A stretch of 20,241 bases of DNA from Planctomycetota bacterium. Its GTDB lineage: Bacteria; Planctomycetota; UBA1135. The stretch spans positions 1 through 20,241 of the forward strand of contig JAKVCF010000030.1 of assembly GCA_022447335.1 (NCBI GenBank), in the 5' to 3' direction. The notes beneath the pieces are model-generated. The model was given only the letters and a program-made list of their open reading frames with translations, ran no database searches and was not told the origin of the DNA. The position numbers were made by a program, and so were the translations under genes. This document shows positions 1 to 7,038 of this stretch, in pieces (position 1 is the stretch's first letter; each line of letters begins with the position of its first letter).

Positions 1-1055
1 TTCTTGCCCCATTTCGGCTTAGTCCGCAAAATCTCGACAGCTTCCGCGGTGAACTCCGGAGCCGCAATCACTTCAACAAAGTGGCCGGGGCCGGCAAGGT
101 ACTCGGCACAGGGGGCGTCAAAGGTCCCGTTAACAGCAATGACCGAGCCAAATGCTGACAGTGGGTCGCCGTCCCAACCCTTCCGCAACGCCTCTTCCGC
201 CGTTGCGCCGAGCGCGGCGCCACAGGGGTTAGTGTGCTTCACCACCACGGCCGACGGCGAAGGCAGGTCGTTGACGGCCGTTACCGCGCCATCAAGGTCC
301 AGCCAGTTGTTGTACGAAAGCTCCTTGCCGCCCTCCAGCACTTCGGCGCCCCCCAAGCCCTGACCATCGAGATCGGGGTAGAAGCCCGCCGCTTGGTGTG
401 GATTCTCGCCATAGCGCAGTGAGGCGCCCTCCCCGCCCTGGAACCATCGCGCGATTGCTGTGTCATATGCCCCGGTGCGCTGGAAAGTTTTGCGCGCGAG
501 CTCCACGCGAAGCTCCAGGGTCGTGCCCCCCTGCGACACCTCTTCCGCGACACGCGTGTAGTCACGCGGATCGCATACCACCGCCACGCCCGCATAGTTC
601 TTCGCGGCGGAGCGCAGCATGCTCGGACCACCGATATCGATCTTTTCGATGATCTCGCTATCACTTCTGCCCGCTTCTACCGTCTCCTCAAAAGGGTAAA
701 GATTAACGCAAACCAAATCGATCGGACCAATCCCATGCTCTTCCATGGAAGCCAGGTGCGCCACATCATCGCGTCGCGCTAGAAGCCCCCCGTGAATCAT
801 CGGATGTAATGTCTTTACTCGCCCGTCCATCATCTCGGGAAACCCTGTGTAGTCCGCCACCTCAGTCACGGGCAAGCCTGCATCCACAATGGCTCGCATT
901 GTGCCGCCGGTCGACAACAACTCGGCCCCCTGCTCATGCAGGGCGCGGGCAAGGTCCACTATTCCATCCTTATAAAACACGGACAGTAAGGCGCGGCGTA
1001 CGGGGGTGCGTTCAGTCATGGTCACTGGCAGGGCTTCAGAGAGAGTTGTCGACAT
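1..1055 (-). CDS. purH: Bifunctional AICAR transformylase / IMP cyclohydrolase, 3' end cut by window
   Basis: PurH catalyses the last two steps of de novo purine synthesis: formylation of AICAR by 10-formyl-THF, then cyclisation to IMP, in the cytosol. About 351 codons are present and the frame runs open off the left edge; the family is usually about 510-530 residues, so the C-terminal third is missing. The N-terminal MGS-like cyclohydrolase domain is clear (RRALLSVFYKDGIVDLA, LLSTGGTMRAI, FPEMMDGRVKTLHP, DLVCVNLYPF, IEKIDIGGPSMLR). The transformylase active-site motif KHTNPCG begins near residue 273. The ATG at 1055-1053 overlaps the prfB stop as TAATG, which suggests translational coupling. 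A second in-frame ATG at 1019 would skip 12 poorly conserved residues and is a real alternative. Neither start has a convincing Shine-Dalgarno. It is the last visible gene of the rpiA-HD-prfB-purH cluster. Confidence 0.95.
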   Translation of the reverse strand, partial: MSTTLSEALPVTMTERTPVRRALLSVFYKDGIVDLARALHEQGAELLSTGGTMRAIVDAGLPVTEVADYTGFPEMMDGRVKTLHPMIHGGLLARRDDVAHLASMEEHGIGPIDLVCVNLYPFEETVEAGRSDSEIIEKIDIGGPSMLRSAAKNYAGVAVVCDPRDYTRVAEEVSQGGTTLELRVELARKTFQRTGAYDTAIARWFQGGEGASLRYGENPHQAAGFYPDLDGQGLGGAEVLEGGKELSYNNWLDLDGAVTAVNDLPSPSAVVVKHTNPCGAALGATAEEALRKGWDGDPLSAFGSVIAVNGTFDAPCAEYLAGPGHFVEVIAAPEFTAEAVEILRTKPKWGK

Positions 1056-2150
1056 TAGGATGCTTTCGATCGAAGGTATTCCTCGATGAAGGCATCTATG
1101 TCTCCGTCGAGTACAGATTGGGTGTTCCCCACTTCATGGTTAGTGCGATGATCTTTCACCATCTGGTAGGGGTGTAACACATACGACCGGATCTGTGAGC
1201 CCCAGGCGATTTCACCCTTCTGGCCATACATCTGCTTCAGGTCGTCGTCGCGCTCGCGCTCTCGCAACTCAAAAAGCTTCGCCATAAGCATGCGAAGCGC
1301 GGTCGCACGATTCTTGTGTTGGCTTCGCTCGTTTTGGCATTGAACCACAATCCCCGTGGGATCGTGCGTCATGCGGACGGCAGAGTCTGTCTTGTTGACG
1401 TGTTGCCCCCCCGCGCCACCAGCCCGGTAGGTGTCCACGCGCACATCGTTCATGTCGACTTCAATCGGAACGTCTTCATCGAACTCGGGCATTACTTCAA
1501 CTGCCGCAAATGAGGTGTGGCGACGCGCCTGTGCGTCATAAGGAGAAATGCGCACCAGCCGGTGTACCCCGCGCTCAGCTTTTAGGTAGCCATAAGCGTG
1601 TGGGCCCTTAACAACGTAGGTCACATGGCGAATGCCCCCCTCATCCGACTCGGTCATCTCCACTTGTTCAATCACAAACTGGCGACGCTCTGCCCAGCGC
1701 AGATACATGCGCTGTAACATTTCTGCAAAGTCGGCTGCATCATTCCCACCAGCCCCCGCCTGAATTGTGAGAAAGGCGTTCCGGTGATCATTTTCGCCGC
1801 CCAGCATGACCTGAAACTCGAGAGCTTCGAGCCTCTTTTCCGATTCGGCCAGCGCGTCCTTGAGGTCGGCCTCCACCTCGTCCTCCCCAACCTCTTCACC
1901 AAGCTCGATCAGGGTGCGAATGTCGTCAAGGGCTTCGCTCGCTTCATCGATAGGGTCTACAACCGCCTTGGCCAGTTTGACTTTACCTATAACCTCCTGC
2001 GCCGCCTCCTGGTCGTCCCAGAAGCTGGTGGCGGTCATTTCGACTTCGAGTCTTTCCTTTTCCTTCAGCCGCTCGGCGTAGTCAAAGCCGGCCTCCAATC
2101 TGCTGAAGGCGGCGTTCGATCTCGGTAACTCGGTCGAGGTAAGGCTTCAT
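1055..2150 (-). CDS. prfB: Peptide chain release factor 2, made by programmed +1 frameshift
   Basis: RF2 recognises UGA and UAA in the ribosomal A site and triggers peptide release. Translation starts at ATG 2150 (MKPYLDRVTEIERRLQQIGG), reads 22 codons to an in-frame TGA at 2084-2082, shifts +1 at CTT-TGA-C and continues as DYAERLKEKERLEVEM to the TAA at 1057-1055. The product is about 364 residues, close to E. coli RF2 (365). The catalytic GGQ lies in GAGGQHVNKTDSAVR. The stop-recognition tripeptide is SPY (ISPYDAQARRHTSF) in place of the more common SPF. The PCRF domain is intact. The frame beginning at ATG 2098 is not the true start; it is the +1 frame downstream of the shift site. RF2 autoregulates itself, since low RF2 slows termination at UGA and favours the shift. 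The stop overlaps the purH ATG. Confidence 0.95.
2081..2100 (-). promoter_or_regulatory. prfB programmed +1 frameshift site (CTT TGA C with internal SD)
   Basis: On the minus strand the slippery codon CTT (2087-2085) is followed by the in-frame stop TGA (2084-2082) and C (2081), the canonical CTTTGAC heptamer. A Shine-Dalgarno-like GGAGG sits at 2096-2092, four bases before CTT; in E. coli the stimulating AGGGGG is three bases before it. After the slip, GAC TAC GCC restores the RF2 frame. Both cis elements of the known RF2 autoregulatory frameshift are therefore directly visible. Confidence 0.93.
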
Positions 2151-2177
2151 CTTTCGGGGGGGGCTGGAACCGGGGGC

Positions 2178-2774
2178 TTAAGCGCCCGCCGCATCTAACG
2201 TGTCTTTCAACTCGTGGTAAAGGGCCGTGTTGCAAGCGAGCGTCAGCGGCAATAGTCCTTCGCGGCTCTCTTTTAAATAGTCTTCGCGACGATCGTATTC
2301 ATCTATCGCGTCAAGAGTCTTTAGGTTGTCAAGCCGGTCGGCACTACGAATAATCTGTGCGTCGCGCCCCTCCCAACGAAGGGCCTCGAAGTGCGCCATG
2401 TTCCGCTCGTGCTTACTCTGCCCCTCGCGTGGATCTTGTAGGGTGAGGGCGCGCACGAAGTCGCCCACTTTCCCACCAAAGGTTGTGTTGATATCGGCGA
2501 GCTGAGTATCAGTGTCTTCAAGTAGGTCGTGAAGCAGGGCGCCACATAACACATTAGGGTCCGCCTGATCGGCTATTTCATTTAGGATGACCGCCACCCG
2601 CAAAGGATGACAACGAAAGTCCGTGTTATCGAGGCGGCGCTGGCCGCCGTGACGACTCATGACCCACTCCACCGCAGTGTGAACCGGCGGCCAATGGCCA
2701 GCCCCCACACTCTCAAGTAGGCGGCCCGCTAAGGCCTCCGCGTCGAGAAAACGAATGTCTTCGTAGTCGGTCAT
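2178..2774 (-). CDS. Small HD-domain (p)ppGpp hydrolase (SpoT/MESH1-like)
   Basis: The 198-residue protein consists of one RelA/SpoT-type HD domain with no synthetase, TGS or ACT domain, close in size to MESH1-type small alarmone hydrolases. The Mn-dependent hydrolase signature is complete: HGGQRR with HPLRVA (H56), LLHDLLEDT (H82, D83, E86, D87), and ADRLDNL (D146, N150), matching the hydrolase motifs of Rel. It should remove the 3'-pyrophosphate of ppGpp/pppGpp, or perhaps of another nucleotide such as NADPH as reported for MESH1. It lies 40 bp after rpiA and 27 bp before prfB on the same strand, so it is probably cotranscribed with purine and translation genes. The start is ATG at 2774 and has no clear ribosome binding site. 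The fold assignment is strong; the substrate is inferred. Confidence 0.8.
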   Translation of the reverse strand: MTDYEDIRFLDAEALAGRLLESVGAGHWPPVHTAVEWVMSRHGGQRRLDNTDFRCHPLRVAVILNEIADQADPNVLCGALLHDLLEDTDTQLADINTTFGGKVGDFVRALTLQDPREGQSKHERNMAHFEALRWEGRDAQIIRSADRLDNLKTLDAIDEYDRREDYLKESREGLLPLTLACNTALYHELKDTLDAAGA

Positions 2775-2814
2775 AGTTCTTGGGCCGCCTTATGGGCAAG
2801 TGTGACCCGTATTG

Positions 2815-3519
2815 TCAGTCGCCGCCCGGCTGGTCGTGATGGGTCGCGGTTCCATCTGACCGCCCCTCAATAACGTGGTGGCAAAGACCAAGGAAAATGC
2901 CCACCTCGACGACTCCGGGGGTTTCTGAGAGCTGTTGGTGTAACCCCTCCGGGTCCTGGATACCGGACTCAAACTTACAGTCCAACACCCAGTTGCCATT
3001 ATCTGTCACAAAAGCCTCGCCACTTTCAAGTGTGCGTAGATAGGGATGACAGCCCAGCGCCTCGACCTTGGCCTGTGTGGCCTTCGCGCCAAAAGACACT
3101 ATTTCAACCGGCAAGAGAAACGTAGTTCCGAGTCTCTCAACTCGCTTACCCTCGCCGACGATTATCACTATGCGCGCACCACAGCCCGCGACGATCTTTT
3201 CTCGCAACAGGGCGCCGCCGCCGCCCTTGATTAGGCGAAAGGCGCCGTCCACCTCATCTGCTCCATCGATCACCAAGTCCAGCTCCGGAAGCTCTTCTAG
3301 TGTGGTAATCGGAATACCTAGCGCGACCGCACGGTCAGCGGTGTCTTCGGAAGTCGGGACACCTATAACCTCCAGCCCGTCTGCACGTACCCGCTCTGCG
3401 AGAGCCTCGAGAAAGAAGGTTACTGTCGAACCCGTGCCCAATCCGAGGCGCATTCCACTCTCGACCAGGGCCGCCGCCGCCACGCCGGCGGCTTGCTTAG
3501 CGGAGGTCCCCGTGCTCAT
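2815..3519 (-). CDS. rpiA: Ribose-5-phosphate isomerase A
   Basis: RpiA interconverts ribose-5-phosphate and ribulose-5-phosphate in the non-oxidative pentose phosphate pathway and so feeds PRPP for nucleotide synthesis. The 234-residue protein carries the phosphate-binding GLGTGST (residues 26-32), the catalytic DGADEVD (85-91) and KGGGGALLREK (98-108), with K98 and E107 matching the E. coli active-site Lys and Glu. The frame extends upstream to 3633, but those 38 extra residues look non-conserved and would consume the divergent promoter region, so the ATG at 3519-3517 (MSTGTSAKQAAGVAA) is preferred. It is the first gene of the minus-strand cluster that ends in purH and is divergent from feoA. 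No strong Shine-Dalgarno precedes it. Confidence 0.93.
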   Translation of the reverse strand: MSTGTSAKQAAGVAAAALVESGMRLGLGTGSTVTFFLEALAERVRADGLEVIGVPTSEDTADRAVALGIPITTLEELPELDLVIDGADEVDGAFRLIKGGGGALLREKIVAGCGARIVIIVGEGKRVERLGTTFLLPVEIVSFGAKATQAKVEALGCHPYLRTLESGEAFVTDNGNWVLDCKFESGIQDPEGLHQQLSETPGVVEVGIFLGLCHHVIEGRSDGTATHHDQPGGD

Positions 3520-3574
3520 GGCGCAAAGTATCGCTTCGGCAAGCTTCGCCGTCCACGGAAACCCGGTCGTGACC

Positions 3575-3603
3575 TTGGCGGATCTCCGCGGGGGACTTAA
3601 AGT
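3575..3603 (+). promoter_or_regulatory. Candidate sigma-70 promoter for feoAB
   Basis: TTGGCG (3575-3580) and TAAAGT (3598-3603) are separated by 17 bp and each matches the consensus hexamers at four of six positions. Transcription would begin near 3610, just before the dyad at 3615-3635. This is a by-eye prediction in the rpiA-feoA divergent region and the match is modest. Confidence 0.3.
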
Positions 3604-3614
3604 ATGCGCCCGCT

Positions 3615-3635
3615 TGTTGAAATGCAGTCTCAACA
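3615..3635 (+). promoter_or_regulatory. Inverted repeat abutting the feoA start, candidate operator
   Basis: TGTTGA (3615-3620) and TCAACA (3630-3635) are perfect 6-bp arms around a 9-nt spacer, ending one base before the proposed GTG of feoA. The position, just downstream of the candidate promoter, suits a repressor site or an RNA hairpin controlling initiation. It does not resemble the classic Fur 19-mer. Confidence 0.3.
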
Positions 3636-3914
3636 GTGTCGGGCGCCCTTTCTGTGACCCCGCCTCGCGAACCGATCAGTCTCGCCGACCTCCCTCGAGT
3701 CGGCCTCGCGCGCGTGGTTTCGGTAAAGGGTGGCGATGCCACCTCCCAGCGCCTGCGCGAGCTTGGTTTTACGCCTGGCACTGAGGTCGACTTCGTACGC
3801 CGCGCGCCCCTTGCTGGGCCGTTGGTCGTACAACTACGTGGCTACCAGTTGGCTCTGCGACCAGCCGAAGCTTGTCGGGTGCTGATCGAAACGCCAACCG
3901 GGGGTCAGCCGTGA
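3636..3914 (+). CDS. feoA: Ferrous iron transport protein A (FeoA, SH3-like)
   Basis: FeoA is a small cytoplasmic SH3-fold protein that works with FeoB in Fe(II) uptake. The product is 92 residues with the typical family pattern: ISLADLPRVGLARVVSVKGG, then QRLRELGFTPGTEVDFVRRAPLAGPLVVQLRGYQLALRPAEA. The family is usually about 75-85 residues. The start is uncertain: GTG at 3636, or GTG at 3654 (VTPPREPISLADL), which would give a more usual length; neither has a clear Shine-Dalgarno. The stop TGA (3912-3914) overlaps the feoB GTG start as GTGA, indicating translational coupling. Confidence 0.9.
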   Translation: MSGALSVTPPREPISLADLPRVGLARVVSVKGGDATSQRLRELGFTPGTEVDFVRRAPLAGPLVVQLRGYQLALRPAEACRVLIETPTGGQP

Positions 3915-5788
3915 GCGAGGGGCCCTCCCCCAACATTGCGCTGGTCGGTAGCCCCAACTCTGGCAAGACCACACTCTTCAATGCGCTCACGGGGCTGCGC
4001 GCAAAAACCGGCAACTACCCTGGGGTCACTGTTGACCGCCGCGAGGGCGTTTTCCGAGAGGGCCCCCACCAAGTAAGGCTGGTAGATCTACCCGGAACCT
4101 ATTCACTACACGCAATCTCCGAGGACGAGGCGGTTTCGGTTCAGGTCCTTCGGGGCGAGCTCGAAGGGGTCGAGGCGCCGGACGCGATCGTGGTAGTTGC
4201 TGACGCAACCACCCTTGAACGCAGCCTCCCAATGATCGCTGAGGTTCTCCTCCTCGGCCGCCCCACACTCCTCGCACTCACAATGATCGACGAGCTTAAG
4301 GCGCGGGGGGGCGACATAGATCTTTTCGCATTGAAGCGCGAGTTGGGCGTACCGGTGATCGGCGTCGTTGGCAACCGCGGGCTGGGCGTCGCCGATCTGC
4401 GCGAACAGCTGCTCGATCCGGCTAGCTGGACCCCATCGCAGAATCTTCCGGGCGGGGACACCGAGGCCCGGTTTGCCTGGGCTGATGCCCTGCTCCAGCG
4501 GATCACTCGCCACCCGGTTAGTGAAAGTCGCCTGACGCGCCGCCTCGACGGCCTCTTGTTGCATCCGATATTTGGTGGGTTGATTTTTTTAGCGTTCGTC
4601 ACGTTCTTTTTCCAAGCAATCTTCACTTGGGCAGGGCCCGCGATGGATGCTTTTGCTGGCGCGCTTGACCAGGCCGCCGACTGGACTCTTGTCACGCTAC
4701 CGGAAAGCTGGGCAACTGACTTACTTGCCGACGGAGTCATACGCGGCGTGGGCTCCGTCGTCGTCTTCGTCCCACAAATAGCCCTACTTTTTGCGCTAAT
4801 CCTTTTCTTTGAGGCATGTGGCTACATGGCGCGGGCGGCTTTTGTTGTCGACCGCATCATGGGTTGGGTTGGACTTGAGGGGCGCTGTTTTGTCGCATTG
4901 TTATCGAGTTATGCCTGCGCGCTACCTGGCGTGATGGCCACGCGTACGATTCCTTCGCCAAAAGATCGGTTGGCCACAATTCTCGTGGCGCCCCTTGCAA
5001 CCTGCTCCGCGCGCCTGCCGGTGTACGCGCTGCTTATCTCCGCATTTGTTCCGGCAGCACCTGTCTTTGGCCCAATCACCATGCAAGGCCTAACCCTGAT
5101 GGGGCTTTATTTACTTGGTGCGGTAAGCGCCATTCTCTTTGCCGCCATCTTCAAGCGCGGCATGCTGCGCGGCGCAAGCTTACCTTTCTATATGGAGCTG
5201 CCGCCCTATCGATTCCCCAGCTTCAGCAGCCTGGGCTTGCAGGTCTGGCGACGCGTACAGATATTTTTAGCCAAGGCCGGCCGCGTAATCCTCGTTGGCT
5301 CAATCGCGCTCTGGTTCCTATTGAACTTCCCCACAGTAGAGCCGCCGGAGGGGGCGACCGAAGCGGGGGCCGCACAGTTTCAGATTGAGAACTCGCTAGC
5401 GGCCGACATGGGAAGGGCGCTTGAGCCAGTCTTCGGGCCGCTGGGCTACGATTGGCGAATTAACATTGGGTTGATTGGATCCTTTGCCGCGCGCGAGCTG
5501 ATGGTCTCAACCATGGCACAGGTCTATGCCTATGAGGGCGGCGAAGAAGAGGTGGAGGGCTTTGCCGACCTTCTAACGCGCGCCGATCCGGCAACTGGCG
5601 AGCCGCTGATGTCGGCCGCCGCCGGCTTCTCGCTCATGGTTTTCTTCGTTTACGCCATGTTGTGCGTTTCAACTATTGCCGTAGTAAGGCGTGAGACCGC
5701 AAGCTGGAGGTGGCCGCTCTTCCAATTTGGTTACATGACTGCGGTGGCCTGGGTCGGGGCCTTTGTGACCTACCAGATCGCCAGCTAA
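3911..5788 (+). CDS. feoB: Ferrous iron transporter FeoB (GTPase-coupled membrane protein)
   Basis: FeoB imports Fe(II) across the inner membrane using an N-terminal G domain. The product is 625 residues from GTG 3911. The G domain shows G1 GSPNSGKTT (13-21), G2 GNYPGVTV (34-41) and G3 DLPG (59-62). At G4 the usual NxxD is TMID (124-127), with Thr in place of Asn. After a helical region near LTRRLDGLLLHPIFGG come two Gate domains: VVVFVPQIALLFALILFFEACGY and ALLSSYACALPGVMATRTI...ATCSARLPVYALLI, the latter with the conserved Cys-containing motif. The C terminus has the conserved FAARELMVSTMAQVY stretch and ends in hydrophobic helices. The GTG start overlapping the feoA stop is preferred over an upstream ATG at 3872, which would extend into feoA. 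Confidence 0.95.
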   Translation: MSEGPSPNIALVGSPNSGKTTLFNALTGLRAKTGNYPGVTVDRREGVFREGPHQVRLVDLPGTYSLHAISEDEAVSVQVLRGELEGVEAPDAIVVVADATTLERSLPMIAEVLLLGRPTLLALTMIDELKARGGDIDLFALKRELGVPVIGVVGNRGLGVADLREQLLDPASWTPSQNLPGGDTEARFAWADALLQRITRHPVSESRLTRRLDGLLLHPIFGGLIFLAFVTFFFQAIFTWAGPAMDAFAGALDQAADWTLVTLPESWATDLLADGVIRGVGSVVVFVPQIALLFALILFFEACGYMARAAFVVDRIMGWVGLEGRCFVALLSSYACALPGVMATRTIPSPKDRLATILVAPLATCSARLPVYALLISAFVPAAPVFGPITMQGLTLMGLYLLGAVSAILFAAIFKRGMLRGASLPFYMELPPYRFPSFSSLGLQVWRRVQIFLAKAGRVILVGSIALWFLLNFPTVEPPEGATEAGAAQFQIENSLAADMGRALEPVFGPLGYDWRINIGLIGSFAARELMVSTMAQVYAYEGGEEEVEGFADLLTRADPATGEPLMSAAAGFSLMVFFVYAMLCVSTIAVVRRETASWRWPLFQFGYMTAVAWVGAFVTYQIAS

Positions 5789-5863
5789 TTTGGGGGCTGC
5801 GCATTTCATCACGTGCGGCGCGATGCCCGTTGATTAGGATGAAAGGCGGGGTCTCCCGATAAG

Positions 5864-7018
5864 GTGGGGACGAGCTCGAACGTGCGTACCACCCCTCTAG
5901 CCCTTCTGCTTTTTGCTTCCTGCGCCACATCCGCGCCGGAACATTCGGTTGAGACCCCGCTAGGCGTAGCCTATGCCGACGACCCCGAGCAGGCGGGGCG
6001 CCTGGCCGAGCTCTGGACACCAATGGCGCGCTCAATCGAGCGCATGCTTCCGGCCTCGAAAGAGGGGGAGCGCCTCGATGTCTGGCTCATGCGGGCTGAA
6101 GATATCCCCGACCCCTTTGATATCGGCCACCCAATGGGGGGTATCACTTACAGCGTTAATGGGGACGCCTGGCTGATTCAGGTTCCAAACTCACACAAAT
6201 TAGAATGGATTCTTGCTCACGAGCTGACGCACGCGATTCTCGGACCAAAGTGGGAAACGTTGGGCGGCGCGCTGGAAGAGGGGCTGTGTGAATACGTTGC
6301 GGCACAGCACGCGCCGGGATTGTTACCTGTGCGCCGCCTTCAAGTTTATATGGGGGCGGCCGCACTCTTTGGTTACGACGAGGCCGGCATCTTTTTCTCG
6401 CAGTGCCGCCGCGATGATGCGGGAAACATCGAGGTCCGTTGGATAGGCGAAAAGGGGCGGGTGCCAAAAAGCCTTTGGACCATAGAAGACCTACGCTTTT
6501 ACCTCGAGCAGCGCAGCATCGCACCTTTCCCGGAACAGCGCGCGGGCCTACAGCGCATCGGCACCTTTCTTGTTTTTCTTATCGCTGAACGAGGTGGCCT
6601 GGAGAGCCTTCTCCGCCTCTGCGAGCGCGCCACAGAAGAGGGTCGGGACGACGTGCCCTTCGCCTGGGCCATGGAGGCCGCCGGGTTCGAACTTGGTTCG
6701 GGGGCGCCCGGTGCGCTTGAAGAGCAGCTAGTGCGCTCGATCGTTGCCCCACTAAGCCGTGGCGCGCTCTTCGAACTCGTGATCGAAGACGGCAGCGCCC
6801 TTGGCCGGTACATTGCCTTGGAATACGCTGAACATTTCAAAGAGTTCGATGGGGAACATTTCGTTAAGTTCTCAAATGGCACCCTGCGCTCCATAGAGGG
6901 CGTCAACCTTCCTATTTTCGATCTGTCGCAAGACTTGCGCGACGCCACCCGGGCCCATTGGCCCGTGCGTGAACACACGGCCCCAATTATCGAGGTGCCC
7001 CGCGCCTTTCGGCGCTGA
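5864..7018 (+). CDS. Putative zinc metallopeptidase lipoprotein (HExxH gluzincin-like)
   Basis: This protein of about 384 residues begins with a short hydrophobic segment (TPLALLLFASC) ending in Cys20, which reads as a weak lipobox (F-A-S-C), so a membrane-anchored extracytoplasmic location is likely. LAHELTHAILG holds the HExxH zinc motif (119-123). ALEEGLCEYVA follows about 15 residues later and supplies the third ligand Glu (E138 or E139), the arrangement of gluzincin peptidases. The rest is mixed alpha/beta and I do not recognise it. Two GTG starts are possible: 5864, or 5882, which gives a more compact signal peptide; ribosome-site evidence does not separate them. It lies 75 bp after feoB on the same strand and converges on gyrB with a 20-bp gap. 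The peptidase activity is inferred from the motif; the substrate is unknown. Confidence 0.65.
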   Translation: MGTSSNVRTTPLALLLFASCATSAPEHSVETPLGVAYADDPEQAGRLAELWTPMARSIERMLPASKEGERLDVWLMRAEDIPDPFDIGHPMGGITYSVNGDAWLIQVPNSHKLEWILAHELTHAILGPKWETLGGALEEGLCEYVAAQHAPGLLPVRRLQVYMGAAALFGYDEAGIFFSQCRRDDAGNIEVRWIGEKGRVPKSLWTIEDLRFYLEQRSIAPFPEQRAGLQRIGTFLVFLIAERGGLESLLRLCERATEEGRDDVPFAWAMEAAGFELGSGAPGALEEQLVRSIVAPLSRGALFELVIEDGSALGRYIALEYAEHFKEFDGEHFVKFSNGTLRSIEGVNLPIFDLSQDLRDATRAHWPVREHTAPIIEVPRAFRR

Positions 7019-7038
7019 TCATCCCCGCCACTCTCCCA

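Noticed and set aside
2156..2163. Run of eight G between the HD gene and prfB as a phase-variation tract
   Set aside because: It lies in a 27-bp non-coding gap and slippage would not shift a reading frame; an effect on prfB translation is possible but unsupported.
3520..3632. Leaderless rpiA promoter (TGGACG-N17-GATACT) and Fur box search
   Set aside because: Hexamers match only four of six each and the -10 would be 7 nt from the ATG; no Fur 19-mer pattern was found.
7019..7038. Bidirectional terminator between the peptidase gene and gyrB
   Set aside because: No GC stem or T-tract is visible in the 20-bp convergent gap.
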